Origin: Microbulbifer hydrolyticus
GTDB lineage: Bacteria > Pseudomonadota > Gammaproteobacteria > Pseudomonadales > Cellvibrionaceae
Direction of reading: 5' to 3'
NCBI RefSeq assembly: GCF_009931115.1
Contig: NZ_CP047491.1
Coordinates: 434,001-498,000 of the forward strand
Length of the DNA stretch: 64,000 bases
In this document: positions 18,660 to 26,823 of the stretch, in pieces
Layout of the letters: each line of letters starts with the position of its first letter
Numbering within the stretch: position 1 is the stretch's first letter
Translations under genes and position numbers: made by a program
Notes under the pieces: generated by a model
What the model saw: the letters and a program-made list of their open reading frames with translations, nothing else
Database searches by the model: none
Told to the model about the DNA's origin: nothing

Positions 18660-19259
18660 ATGAAAACATTGAAAGCATGGATGGCACTGGGCCTGATTGC
18701 CGCGGCGCCCATCAGTGGCACAGCACTGGCGAATGATGTCGACGTCAATGCTGATCTGGACGTGGATGTTTCCGTCGTCGACGCCGAAGCCACCGCCGCC
18801 GACGCGATCAATTTGATCGAGCTTCCGGAAGCCGCGAGCAGCATCGCCGCGGACGCCGCTGCCGCAGGACTGGAGACCGCGCAAGCGGCAATCGCTGCCA
18901 GCGCGGACGGGGAAGAGGCACAAGCCGAGGTGCGCGCAGCTGGCAAGCTGAAGGCGGAAGAGGTCGCAGCCCTGATCGCCGACGCCATGGCGCAGAGCGA
19001 AGCTGCGATCGCTGAAGCCAACGCAGCGGCGCTGAGCGCCCAGGAGAATGCCGCGGCCGCCCGTGAAGCTGCCGAAGAAGCCCTGAAAAATGCGCTAAGC
19101 GGTGCAGATTACGAAGGTTCAATGGCGGACGTGCAGGCCATCATCGACAACCTGCCACAAGATGTGAAAGACCGTTTGCCGGTTGATCTGGATAGTCTGC
19201 TTGAGCGGGTGATGGACTTCGATCCGTCTGCTGCCGCAGACGTTGGGGTGGAAGGCTGA
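18660..19259 (+). CDS. Secreted Ala/Asp-rich protein of unknown function in the ECF cluster
   Basis: 199 residues from ATG 18660. A signal peptide (MKTLKAWMALGLIAAAP, cleavage near ALA) precedes a short alternating Asp/Val stretch (DVDVNADLDVDVSVVDAEA) and then about 110 residues of Ala/Glu-rich sequence likely to form long helices or a coiled coil. The C-terminal 40 residues are more complex (DVQAIIDNLPQDVKDRLPVDLDSLLERV). There is no lipobox, cysteine or membrane span after the signal, so it is probably periplasmic. I do not recognise a family. Its position after the anti-sigma gene suggests it is a target or modulator of the sigma/anti-sigma pair. Confidence 0.8.
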   Translation: MKTLKAWMALGLIAAAPISGTALANDVDVNADLDVDVSVVDAEATAADAINLIELPEAASSIAADAAAAGLETAQAAIAASADGEEAQAEVRAAGKLKAEEVAALIADAMAQSEAAIAEANAAALSAQENAAAAREAAEEALKNALSGADYEGSMADVQAIIDNLPQDVKDRLPVDLDSLLERVMDFDPSAAADVGVEG

Positions 19260-19309
19260 CGAGTACGGATGTAACAGCTGTGGTCTGTTAGAAGGTTTAT
19301 TTGTCTTGA

Positions 19310-19343
19310 GGCTGGGCGCCTGTGCGCCCGGCCTGTTGTGTTT
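19310..19343 (+). terminator. Probable intrinsic terminator or attenuator after the Ala-rich gene
   Basis: GGCTGGGCGC pairs with GCGCCCGGCC (one G-T wobble) around the loop CTGT, followed by the T-rich run TGTTGTGTTT. The tail is imperfect, so read-through into the next gene is likely. Confidence 0.5.
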
Positions 19344-19356
19344 GGAGGTATTGTAA

Positions 19357-20667
19357 ATGGATCTGACATCAAAGTTGTTTGCCGGCCTGCTTTGCTGGGC
19401 TGCCGCAACGACGGCTGCGGCGGAACCTTTTGCCAGTGGCACCGCAGCTTTCCGGGAGGGAGACTACGAGCGCGCACTGGCGCATTTTGAAAAGGCCCGC
19501 CAGTCCGGGCAGCAGGGGGCCAGTCTGACCTATAACCTGGGCGTGACGCTGTTCAAGTTACAGCGCTACCAGGCGGCGCAGGTACAATTTCAGCAACTGT
19601 TGGGTGACCCTGAATGGGCAGACGTGGCGCGCCTGCAGCTCGGGTTGTTGGCAGAAAAGCAGGGGCGCCCGGTGTCCGCCGTTGCGCACTATCGCGTGCT
19701 TACCGACAGCGAATCCCCCAAGCTTCGCGGCCTGGCGGTCGCGCGGCTGACCGAATTGGCGCGCGCTCCCGGTGTGGAATCGGCACCAGAAGAAGATCGC
19801 GGGCTGGCGCTGATCAGCCTGACGTCCGGTTTCGACAGCAATGCCTACTCACTGCAAAATGAGCTGCTGACCGACGATTCGGTGGGTGAAGACACCTACA
19901 CCGAGCTGTTCGCCTGGGGGCAGTACCGATTGCAGGGCACGGCAGAGAATGGCTGGCGTCTGCAGGGGTTTGCATTCGGGCGTCGTTACAGTGAACTCGA
20001 GAGTCTGGACCTTTCCAGTTTCAACCTGGGGGTTTCCCGGCACATTCCCTGGCAGGGATGGCTGGTGGAAGTGGGTGGCGTCGCCGAAACCGCTTCTCTT
20101 GGCGGGGTGCGGGTTACCAACGAATGGCGCTTCGTGGGGCGGATGCGGCAGGTCTTTGGCAGTGGCGTTCTGACACTGGCTTACCTGCCCAGTTATTTCA
20201 GTGCGGCGGATAATTACCAGTATCTGGATGGGTGGCGCCAACGGGTTGAAGCGCGCTGGAGCGCACCTCTGGCGAACCTCGAGGTTGATGCCCTCTACCG
20301 CCTGGACTTGGATGATCGCGAGGACCTGACTACCGCGGACGATGGTTTTTACAGCTACTCACCGCGCCGGCAGACGCTGGGGCTTGAGGTGGAGCTGCCT
20401 GTGGCGCAAGGCTGGACCCTCAATGCTGGCACACACTATCGCACGAGCAGTTATAGCGGGAGTAACCGGTTGCAGGATAGCGACGGGGCGTTCAAGGCTC
20501 AGGCCCGCGATGGCAATCGCCTGCGCAGCTGGATTGGTACCGAAGTGCAGTTGTTGCCGCGTCTGCAGCTGGATGCGCGGGTAATCCATACCGACAATGA
20601 AGAGAACTTCGATATCTATACCTACGACAAGACCGAGGCCAGCCTGGGCATACGCTACGTTTTCTGA
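19357..20667 (+). CDS. TPR plus outer-membrane beta-barrel protein (Slam-like architecture)
   Basis: 436 residues from ATG 19357, with GGAGG 8 nt upstream. It has a signal peptide (LFAGLLCWAAATTAAA), then about three tetratricopeptide-like repeats at residues 28-140 (AAFREGDYERALAHFEKA, YNLGVTLFKLQRYQAAQVQF, LQLGLLAEKQGRPVSAVAHY). From about 150 to the end there are alternating amphipathic strands ending in LGIRYVF, a terminal Phe typical of BAM substrates. TPR followed by a 12-14 strand barrel is the layout of the surface lipoprotein assembly modifiers (Slam, DUF560). I cannot confirm homology without a profile search, and no lipoprotein substrate lies next to it. It probably belongs to the ECF cluster. 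Confidence 0.7.
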   Translation: MDLTSKLFAGLLCWAAATTAAAEPFASGTAAFREGDYERALAHFEKARQSGQQGASLTYNLGVTLFKLQRYQAAQVQFQQLLGDPEWADVARLQLGLLAEKQGRPVSAVAHYRVLTDSESPKLRGLAVARLTELARAPGVESAPEEDRGLALISLTSGFDSNAYSLQNELLTDDSVGEDTYTELFAWGQYRLQGTAENGWRLQGFAFGRRYSELESLDLSSFNLGVSRHIPWQGWLVEVGGVAETASLGGVRVTNEWRFVGRMRQVFGSGVLTLAYLPSYFSAADNYQYLDGWRQRVEARWSAPLANLEVDALYRLDLDDREDLTTADDGFYSYSPRRQTLGLEVELPVAQGWTLNAGTHYRTSSYSGSNRLQDSDGAFKAQARDGNRLRSWIGTEVQLLPRLQLDARVIHTDNEENFDIYTYDKTEASLGIRYVF

Positions 20668-20690
20668 GGCTGATCAGCGCTGTTTACCCG

Positions 20691-20710
20691 GGGCCTTCGG
20701 GCCCTTTTTT
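20691..20710 (+). terminator. Intrinsic terminator after the TPR/barrel gene
   Basis: GGGCC-TTCG-GGCCC, a UUCG tetraloop hairpin, is followed by T6. Confidence 0.88.
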
Positions 20711-20922
20711 GTGCCCGTAGTGCGCCCTGTGGCAGGGTCAATGCGCAGCATGCGAACTGTCGGGAGGGGCGGCCCCGGGGAGCTGGTTGTGAGTGTTGAG
20801 CAGGTGCCAGAGCTGGCGGGGGAAAAGTGGAGGGGCGTGTGACCGCCCCTCTGCGGATTAGGTCCTGATTGTTATTCTTCGGTCCCTGGAGATTATTGTT
20901 ATTTTGACTGGGATTCTTATAC

Positions 20923-20950
20923 CGGAATCTTGGATTCCGTTTATTTTTGC
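20923..20950 (+). terminator. Orphan intrinsic-terminator-like hairpin
   Basis: CGGAATC-TTG-GATTCCG is a perfect 7-bp stem followed by TTTATTTTTG on the + strand. The nearest upstream gene already has its own terminator 210 bp earlier, so this may end an unannotated small RNA. Confidence 0.55.
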
Positions 20951-21147
20951 GAGCTTGTACGGGTAAGACGACCGCCTCTCCCTCCCCCTCAATCACAATT
21001 TGCAAAAATTTGTGACTGGAGTCGCGCCTGGAGTGCCGGACGCCTCTCGCTGTGACTGCTCCGCTCGTCACGCGCAAGCTTGACCGGTGCGTCATTCGTC
21101 CCGCGCTGCTGCAGACGCACCCTCTCACTTGCGCTGAATTGTTCAAC

Positions 21148-21176
21148 TTGCAACCAGTCCTTGGGGCGCATAGAAT
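21148..21176 (+). promoter_or_regulatory. Sigma-70 promoter of the rpsF operon
   Basis: TTGCAA, a 17-nt spacer, then TAGAAT. Transcription would start near 21183, leaving a leader of about 110 nt before rpsF. Confidence 0.75.
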
Positions 21177-21293
21177 ACGCCGCCCGCAATGCACCCGTCT
21201 GGGATGCTATTGCGCACTCCTTGCCTCACCGGGCAGCCACCGCACTAACGCTGTGGCAAGCCAGGAGGCTGTGTTAACCCGTAAGGAGCAAAA

Positions 21294-21743
21294 ATGCGTC
21301 ATTACGAAATTGTATTCCTGGTTCACCCGGACCAGAGCGAGCAGGTGCCCGGCATGGTCGAGCGCTACACTGCGACCATCAAAGAGAGCGGCGGTGAAGT
21401 ACATCGTCTGGAAGACTGGGGCCGCCGCCGTCTGGCTTACCCGATCAACAAGATCCACAAGGCTCACTACATCCTGCTGAACGTTGAATGTACCGAAGAA
21501 GCACTGGCGGAACTGACCACCAACTTCAAGTACAACGATGCCGTGATCCGTAACCTGGTGATTCGTGAAGACGAAGCCATCAGCGAAGAAAGCCCGATCA
21601 TGAAGGCCGAAAAAGAGTCCCGCGAGCGCAAAGCAGCGCGCGCAGAACGCTCTGAGCGTCGCGAGCGCGCCGACAAGGAAGAGTCTTCTTCCTACGACGC
21701 TGATGAAGACAAGTCTTCCGAACAAACTGAAGACGAAGAGTAA
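21294..21743 (+). CDS. rpsF: 30S ribosomal protein S6
   Basis: 149 residues from ATG 21294, with AAGGAG 5 nt upstream. The S6 core is complete ([50 protein letters not shown]). It is followed by a charged tail of about 40 residues rich in Glu/Arg/Ser, longer than the usual 100-135 residue protein; acidic S6 tails are known and in E. coli are glutamylated. It binds S18 in the platform of the 30S subunit. First gene of rpsF-rpsR-(membrane protein)-rplI. Confidence 0.98.
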   Translation: MRHYEIVFLVHPDQSEQVPGMVERYTATIKESGGEVHRLEDWGRRRLAYPINKIHKAHYILLNVECTEEALAELTTNFKYNDAVIRNLVIREDEAISEESPIMKAEKESRERKAARAERSERRERADKEESSSYDADEDKSSEQTEDEE

Positions 21744-21755
21744 GGGGATAATCTG

Positions 21756-21986
21756 ATGGCACGTTTTTTCCGTCGTCGTAAGTTCTGCCGTTTCACCGCC
21801 GAAGGCGTCAAGCGTATCGACTATAAAGATCTCGATACCCTGAAAGCCTACGTTTCTGAAACTGGCAAAATCGTACCGAGCCGTATCACTGGCACCAAAG
21901 CCAAGTATCAGCGTCAGCTGGCCACTGCGGTCAAGCGTGCGCGTTACATTGCGCTGCTGCCGTACACGGACAGCCACGAAGCCTAA
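21756..21986 (+). CDS. rpsR: 30S ribosomal protein S18
   Basis: 76 residues from ATG 21756, 12 bp after rpsF, with AAGGGG upstream. The typical S18 sequence is present: [19 protein letters not shown], then [19 protein letters not shown] and a basic [18 protein letters not shown]. It forms the S6:S18 heterodimer on 16S rRNA. Length is the family norm. Confidence 0.98.
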   Translation: MARFFRRRKFCRFTAEGVKRIDYKDLDTLKAYVSETGKIVPSRITGTKAKYQRQLATAVKRARYIALLPYTDSHEA

Positions 21987-22032
21987 GCTGCGCTTTGCTT
22001 CGTACGTATTGTTTTAATAGAGAAGCTATCTA

Positions 22033-22869
22033 GTGCGCGCCATCGCTGAATTTGTCATGCGATCGCGCATGAATGCGGTACTCCTTACCCTGGTAGGGAT
22101 CCCGCTGGGTTGCCCGGCAGCGCTGGCGCTGGTGGGCTTGCGCCGCGGCAGTGGTGACGGCCTGTTTGTTCTGGCCTTGGCACTAATGCCGGTGGTGGCC
22201 GCCGCGAGTGTTGGCTATTTGTCGCCACTTGTTTCCGGTCTGCTCATTACGCAACTTGTTGCGTTGCTGATCGGAGCATTGGTGCTACGTGCCACACGAT
22301 CGTGGAATCTCGCACTGGTTGCACTAATGATTGGCGTGACCGTAGGGACTGTAATCAGCTCGCGGGTTTCAGGTGGAATACTGGAGAGCCTGCTCGACAC
22401 GTTTGAGCGAGTCTTCGGTATTGATCCCGAACAGATGAGAGAGCAGTCTTTTGGCGAGATGCAGGCTATTGGATACCAGACATGGGGCCTGCTGGTAAGC
22501 AGCACGCTGATGTTGCTGCTGGCGCGCTGGTGGCAGGCCCTGCTCTACAATCCCGGCGGTTTGCGGGATGAGATGTATCCGCTGCGCACGCCTTTCCTTC
22601 TGGCTGGCGCTGGAATGCTGGTGTGGGTGTATTGCCTCGTAAATGAGCATCTAATGTTCTGGGGTATGATCGCCGCTTTCCCCATGGTGGTGGCGGGCAT
22701 CTGCCTGATCCACTGGCTGGTGGCCCAGAGGGGCTGGGGGCGGGGGCCATTAATTGCCATGTATGTGATGCTGGTCATCGCGACCCCGGCAATAGTTGGC
22801 TTCCTGTGTGGGTTGGCCCTGATCGATAGCTGGATTGATATTCGCGCACGCTCGAGCAACAACCGCTGA
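22033..22869 (+). CDS. Polytopic membrane protein between rpsR and rplI (possibly DUF2232/YybS-like)
   Basis: 278 residues from GTG 22033. About seven to eight hydrophobic spans fill the protein (for example [70 protein letters not shown]), with one soluble loop at about residues 117-145. Pseudomonas has a membrane protein of similar size at the same position, and Bacillus has YybS near rplI, so the location is conserved even though the sequence evolves quickly. Function is unknown. The ribosome-binding site is weak, and expression probably depends on the ribosomal operon. Assignment to DUF2232 is inference from position and topology. Confidence 0.85.
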   Translation: MRAIAEFVMRSRMNAVLLTLVGIPLGCPAALALVGLRRGSGDGLFVLALALMPVVAAASVGYLSPLVSGLLITQLVALLIGALVLRATRSWNLALVALMIGVTVGTVISSRVSGGILESLLDTFERVFGIDPEQMREQSFGEMQAIGYQTWGLLVSSTLMLLLARWWQALLYNPGGLRDEMYPLRTPFLLAGAGMLVWVYCLVNEHLMFWGMIAAFPMVVAGICLIHWLVAQRGWGRGPLIAMYVMLVIATPAIVGFLCGLALIDSWIDIRARSSNNR

Positions 22870-22903
22870 GCGGCGCACAAGAACTGAAACTGAGGGTTCC
22901 GAG

Positions 22904-23350
22904 ATGGAAGTTATTCTGCTCGACAAAGTAGGCAAACTGGGCAATGTGGGCGACCGCGTTGACGTTAAATCCGGTTTTGGCCGCAACTTCCTGCTGCCTA
23001 CCGGTAAAGCCGTTCTGGCAAACGCAGCAAACATTGCTGAGTTTGAAGCCAAGCGCGCTGAGCTGGAAGCGGCAGCTGCTGCCAAAATTGGCGAAGCTGA
23101 AGGCCGCGCTGCCAAGCTGGAAGGCCTGGTCGTTACCATCGCTGCCAATGCTGGCGACGAAGGCAAGCTGTTCGGCTCCATCGGCACTCGCGACATCGCC
23201 GAAGCGATCACCGCTGCTGGCATTGCCGTAGAAAAGGCCGAAGTGAAGCTGCCGGAAGGTGCACTGCGTGAAGTGGGCGAGTTCGACGTTGACGTGCAGC
23301 TGCACTCTGACGTGATCACCGCCGTTAAGGTTGTTGTAGAAGCCGAATAA
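22904..23350 (+). CDS. rplI: 50S ribosomal protein L9
   Basis: 148 residues from ATG 22904. An in-frame upstream extension exists but is not L9-like. The N-terminal domain ([35 protein letters not shown]), the long connecting helix ([20 protein letters not shown]) and the C-terminal domain ([20 protein letters not shown]) are all complete. It binds 23S rRNA near the L1 stalk and helps keep the reading frame. It lies 34 bp downstream of the membrane-protein gene. Confidence 0.98.
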   Translation: MEVILLDKVGKLGNVGDRVDVKSGFGRNFLLPTGKAVLANAANIAEFEAKRAELEAAAAAKIGEAEGRAAKLEGLVVTIAANAGDEGKLFGSIGTRDIAEAITAAGIAVEKAEVKLPEGALREVGEFDVDVQLHSDVITAVKVVVEAE

Positions 23351-23380
23351 GCTTCTGCTACGGTCTGCACGCCCAAGCGT

Positions 23381-23417
23381 GCTCGGGGTGAACGGAATTG
23401 CCCGTTCTACCCCGAGC
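23381..23417 (+). other. Strong 15-bp hairpin between rplI and dnaB
   Basis: GCTCGGGGT-GAACGG pairs with CCGTTC-(T)-ACCCCGAGC around a six-base loop with one bulged T. There is no T tract after it, so it may be a Rho-assisted terminator or an RNA-processing site. A TACAAT at 23423-23428 could serve as the -10 of a separate dnaB promoter. Confidence 0.55.
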
Positions 23418-23544
23418 CGCGCTACAATCAGGCGCTGGATTTCCCCTGTGGGTCTTGGACCGACACTGGAAGCCCAGCGCCTGACTTGTTTCTGAGTCCG
23501 GTAAATAGTTTCTGCGCCCGGAAAAACTGCAATATCCCCAGAAC

Positions 23545-24990
23545 ATGAACGAATACGTCCCGTCTGAACAAGAAGTCCAGGAATCCCAGTCCAGCTCGCC
23601 GCTGCCGCACTCGGTAGAGGCCGAGCAGTCCGTACTGGGTGGCCTGATGCTCGACGCCAGTCGTCTCGATGCGGTGGCGGAGCAGTTGAGTGCTGAAGAC
23701 TTCTTCGTGGCCAACCACCGGATTATCTTCGGGGTGATGCTGGAGCTCTCCAGTGGTGAGCAGCCGCTGGATATTGTCACCCTCGCCGAGGGCCTTGCCA
23801 CCCGCGACCTGCTCGCGGATATCGGCGGCCCGGCGTATCTGGCCGAACTGGCCGAGAACACCCCGTCCGCCGCCAATATCGTCGCTTACGCCAAGATCGT
23901 GCGCGAGCGCTCGATGCTGCGCCAGCTGATCGCCGCCGCCGGCGAGATCAGCCGCACCAGCTTCAACCCGGGCGGTCTGGGCTCTGCCGACCTGCTGCAG
24001 ATGGCCGAGCGCCGGGTGGCGGAGATTGCCGAGGGCCGTGCCAAAGAAGGCGGGTTTGTCGGGGTTGATACGCTGCTGAAGAAAACCGTCGAGCGTATCG
24101 ACGAGCTGTTCAAGTCCGAGGGCGACCTCACTGGCCTCAGCACCGGCCTCACCGAGCTGGATCAGCGCACCTCGGGTTGGCAGCCGGGGGAGATGATCAT
24201 CCTTGCCGCGCGTCCGTCCATGGGTAAAACCGCACTGGCACTGAACTTTGTCGAGGCGGCGATGCTGAGTCAGCACAAGCCGACCCTGGTGTTCAGTATG
24301 GAGATGCCGTCGGACAGCCTGGTCATGCGGATGCTGTCGTCCATCGGCAAGATTGACCAGGGGCGTATCCGTAACGGCAAGTTGCAGGAGGAAGACTGGC
24401 CGAAGCTTTCCAGCGCGGTGCAGAAGATGAAGGGCAAGGGGTTGTACATTGACGATACCCCGGGCCTGTCACCCAGTGAGGTGCGCGCGCGGGTAAAACG
24501 CACAGTGCGCGACCACACCAACAAGCTGATGCAGGCGGATCCGAAGCTCTCCCGCGAGGAGGCGGAGCGTCGCGCAATGCCGGCGATGGTGATGGTGGAT
24601 TACCTGCAGCTGATGCAGGTGAAGGGCAGCACCGAGGGGCGAACCCAGGAGATCTCGGAGATCTCGCGGTCTCTGAAGGCGCTGGCGAAAGAATACGAGT
24701 GCCCGGTGATTGCGTTGTCGCAGTTAAACCGGGGGGTGGAGCAGCGCCCGAACAAGCGGCCGATGAACTCGGACCTGCGGGAGTCGGGGGCGATCGAGCA
24801 GGATGCGGACGTAATCCTGTTTATCTACCGGGATGAGTATTACAACGAGGACAGCCCGGACAAGGGCCTGGCGGAGCTGATTATCGGCAAGCAGCGTAAC
24901 GGTGAGATTGGTACCTGCCGGGCCGCGTTTGTGGGCAAATACACCCGCTTTGATGATCTGGCGCCGGAATATTATCAGGAAGAGCACTGA
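23545..24990 (+). CDS. dnaB: Replicative DNA helicase DnaB
   Basis: 481 residues from ATG 23545. It has the N-terminal DnaG-interacting helical domain (LPHSVEAEQSVLGGLMLD), the linker helix, and a RecA-type C-terminal domain with Walker A RPSMGKTA (Lys228), Walker B MVMVDYLQLM and the arginine-containing SQLNRGVEQRPNKRP segment. It is the hexameric helicase that unwinds DNA ahead of the replication fork. rplI-dnaB is a conserved gammaproteobacterial order. No intein or frameshift is visible. Confidence 0.98.
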   Translation: MNEYVPSEQEVQESQSSSPLPHSVEAEQSVLGGLMLDASRLDAVAEQLSAEDFFVANHRIIFGVMLELSSGEQPLDIVTLAEGLATRDLLADIGGPAYLAELAENTPSAANIVAYAKIVRERSMLRQLIAAAGEISRTSFNPGGLGSADLLQMAERRVAEIAEGRAKEGGFVGVDTLLKKTVERIDELFKSEGDLTGLSTGLTELDQRTSGWQPGEMIILAARPSMGKTALALNFVEAAMLSQHKPTLVFSMEMPSDSLVMRMLSSIGKIDQGRIRNGKLQEEDWPKLSSAVQKMKGKGLYIDDTPGLSPSEVRARVKRTVRDHTNKLMQADPKLSREEAERRAMPAMVMVDYLQLMQVKGSTEGRTQEISEISRSLKALAKEYECPVIALSQLNRGVEQRPNKRPMNSDLRESGAIEQDADVILFIYRDEYYNEDSPDKGLAELIIGKQRNGEIGTCRAAFVGKYTRFDDLAPEYYQEEH

Positions 24991-25041
24991 GGCTCTGAGC
25001 TTCGTAGTCTTTTTGGGTGCGGTCGTAGCTTGTTCGGTGGC

Positions 25042-25153
25042 GGCCAAGCACCGGGTGCGGGGTTTCAGGACCGCTGTGTATACATCCCTGTACGCTGCGT
25101 CGGCGACCTCCCTGTCGCCGACGCTCCTGAAACCCCGCTCCCGGCACTTGGCC
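25042..25153. repeat. 112-bp composite palindromic element between dnaB and the L,D-transpeptidase gene
   Basis: The outer arms 25042-25070 and 25125-25153 are 29 bp each and match as inverted repeats at 26 positions (they begin GGCCAAG and end CTTGGCC). Inside is a perfect 10-bp hairpin GCGTCGGCGA / TCGCCGACGC (25097-25124) directly next to the right arm, and a small TACA-TCCC-TGTA hairpin (25081-25092). It lies between two convergent genes and has no T tracts and no coding capacity. The form resembles a REP/BIME-type or miniature mobile element. I find no second copy in this window. Confidence 0.75.
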
Positions 25154-25208
25154 TTCGATTTCTACTTTCGAGATTTACCCACCAATTTGGGGTGCCCAGT
25201 TTTCAGGC

Positions 25209-25709
25209 TTAAGGGAAAATCTCAATCGGGGTACCGGTATCCACCATCGCCCAGATCTCGTCCATCTGCGGGTTGGTTACCGCGATGCAGCCATCGGTCC
25301 AGTTCATCTTGGTCAGGTACTGCTCGATATTTTTCCAGTGCGGCTTCTGACCGTGGATCATGATGGCCCCACCAGGGCTGCGGCCGAGCTTTTTCGCCCG
25401 CGCGCGGTCCTGTGCGTTGGGGTAGGACACCTGGATGGCGCGATAGTAGGTGCTGTTCTTCTTCTTCCAGTTCAGGGTATAGCGGCCCTCTGGGGTGCGC
25501 GAATCGCCCTCGTACTGTTTGTGCCCCACCGGATTTTTGCCGAATACCACCTTGTAGCTTTTCACAACTCTGCCGTTGCGTTTCAGCTGCATCAGGTGCT
25601 TGGACTTGTAGACCACGACCTCGTCAACCGGCTTGATCTTGGCGAGCGCCAGGGTCGGCATCAGGAAAAGGGCTATCAGGCTGAGTTTTAAATATCGCAT
25701 GGCTCTCAT
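25209..25709 (-). CDS. L,D-transpeptidase (YkuD family), secreted
   Basis: 166 residues from ATG 25709, or 163 from ATG 25700. The signal peptide (YLKLSLIALFLMPTLALA) is followed by a single YkuD domain. The catalytic region is IMIHGQ ... NWTDGCIAVTN, with the His-Gly and the nucleophilic Cys of the HG-x(n)-S/T-x-GC pattern. Such enzymes cross-link peptidoglycan at meso-diaminopimelate or anchor lipoproteins to it, in the periplasm. The protein is short, without a LysM or other binding domain. It is convergent with dnaB across the palindromic element. Confidence 0.92.
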   Translation of the reverse strand: MRAMRYLKLSLIALFLMPTLALAKIKPVDEVVVYKSKHLMQLKRNGRVVKSYKVVFGKNPVGHKQYEGDSRTPEGRYTLNWKKKNSTYYRAIQVSYPNAQDRARAKKLGRSPGGAIMIHGQKPHWKNIEQYLTKMNWTDGCIAVTNPQMDEIWAMVDTGTPIEIFP

Positions 25710-26056
25710 CGGTAGTAGTGACTTTCCGGGGCTAAACAGTCAGCTTCCGTGCTCTCGCACTTCCACATCCCTGCAAAAAGCGGGGAGGCTTGCCTCTGTG
25801 GCGAACCCGGTTCGCGCTCAGAAAGCAATGTGGTTGCGCGGTGCGACTCGGTAACGCAATAGCGTCATGACAGCGCTGTCCTTTGATGCCACCCCGAACC
25901 ACGTTCGGGGCGATTATTAGGCAATTATCCTAACCCGAACCGTATAATGGCGAAGTGGGTTGTATGATTAATGCTCTGAGTGGTCAATTTATCATCAAGT
26001 AGACCACGTTTAAAGAGGCGTCAATAAAAAAGACCGAACAGATTGAGGAAGATTCC
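25710..26056. other. Divergent intergenic region L,D-transpeptidase / bioD
   Basis: 347 bp without a gene. It contains several short inverted repeats, the clearest being CCCCGAAC-CAC-GTTCGGGG at 25892-25910. A TATAAT at 25943-25948 is a likely bioD -10 with a poor -35. The GTGGTC/GACCAC dyad at 25980-26007 is listed separately. Confidence 0.6.
25980..26007. promoter_or_regulatory. Candidate operator (GTGGTC-N16-GACCAC) in the bioD leader
   Basis: A 28-bp dyad with perfect 6-bp ends and further symmetric bases inside. It lies about 30 bp after the TATAAT and 50 bp before bioD. It does not match the BirA box found upstream of bioB, so a different regulator would be involved if it is functional. 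Confidence 0.4.
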
Positions 26057-26758
26057 GTGACCCGTACGTTTTTTGTAACTGGCACCAATACCGAAGTGGG
26101 CAAGACCTATGTGACTGCCGCGCTGCTGCACAAGGCCGCGGAGCAGGGGCTGCAGACCGCCGCGGTGAAACCGATCGCTTCCGGCTGCGAGCAAACCCCG
26201 GATGGGCTGCGCAACAGTGATGCCCTGACCCTGATGGATGCCATGACTCAGGACCTGGAATACCAGCAGGTAAACCCGATTGCACTGGAGCCGGCCATTG
26301 CACCGCATATCGCCGCCATGGAGGCGGGCAAGCGGCTGGATACTTCCCGGCTGGAAGGGATCTGCCGCGGGGTGATGAGCGGCAAGGCCGACCTGGTGTT
26401 GATCGAGGGCGCGGGCGGCTGGCGGGTGCCACTGACACCGCGTCAGTTTCTGTCCGACCTGCCGAAAGCGCTGGAGTTACCGGTAATCCTGGTGGTGAAC
26501 ATGGAGCTGGGGTGTATCAACCACGCGCTGCTGACGGCAGAAGCGATTCGTCGCGATGGCCTGCCATTGGCGGGCTGGGTGGCAAACTTTGCGCGCGGGC
26601 CGCAGGGCGAGATGCCGCGGGCGGAAGAAAACCTGATGACCCTGCGCGCACTCCTGCCCGCTCCCTGCCTGGGTGTGGTCGCCCATGATGAACATGGCGA
26701 CTACCGCAATGGCGCCGCCCACCTCGACCTCTCCCCGCTGCTATCTTCTTCCGAATAA
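26057..26758 (+). CDS. bioD: Dethiobiotin synthetase BioD
   Basis: 233 residues from GTG 26057, with GAGGAAG upstream. Walker A is GTNTEVGKT at the N-terminus; AVKPIASGC, the EGAGGWRVPL loop and VVNMELGCINHALLTAEAI follow as in the family. It makes dethiobiotin from 7,8-diaminopelargonic acid, CO2 and ATP, the step before BioB. It stands alone here, 33 kb from bioB-bioF-bioHC. A weak hairpin (CAGGCTG ... CAGCCTG, 26770-26794) follows the stop. Confidence 0.96.
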   Translation: MTRTFFVTGTNTEVGKTYVTAALLHKAAEQGLQTAAVKPIASGCEQTPDGLRNSDALTLMDAMTQDLEYQQVNPIALEPAIAPHIAAMEAGKRLDTSRLEGICRGVMSGKADLVLIEGAGGWRVPLTPRQFLSDLPKALELPVILVVNMELGCINHALLTAEAIRRDGLPLAGWVANFARGPQGEMPRAEENLMTLRALLPAPCLGVVAHDEHGDYRNGAAHLDLSPLLSSSE

Positions 26759-26823
26759 GCCCTCGCGAACAGGCTGGACCCCGGGTTCAGCCTGTCTTCC
26801 CCCCCCTATAAGGGGCTCCCGGC

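Larger units (their letters stand above)
20711..21293. other. 583-bp gene-free region with stacked hairpins and the rpsF promoter/leader
   Basis: No convincing coding sequence. From left to right it holds a perfect 8-bp hairpin (GAGGGGCG / CGCCCCTC, 20830-20851), a terminator-like hairpin at 20923-20950, a less structured stretch and the rpsF promoter at 21148-21176. A leader of about 110 nt precedes rpsF; in other bacteria the S6:S18 complex binds an rpsF leader, and this one is long enough, but I cannot fold it reliably by eye. Confidence 0.6.

Noticed and set aside
25980-26007. BirA box before bioD
   Set aside because: The half sites GTGGTC/GACCAC do not match TTGTAAACC/GGTTTACAA, although the spacing is similar.
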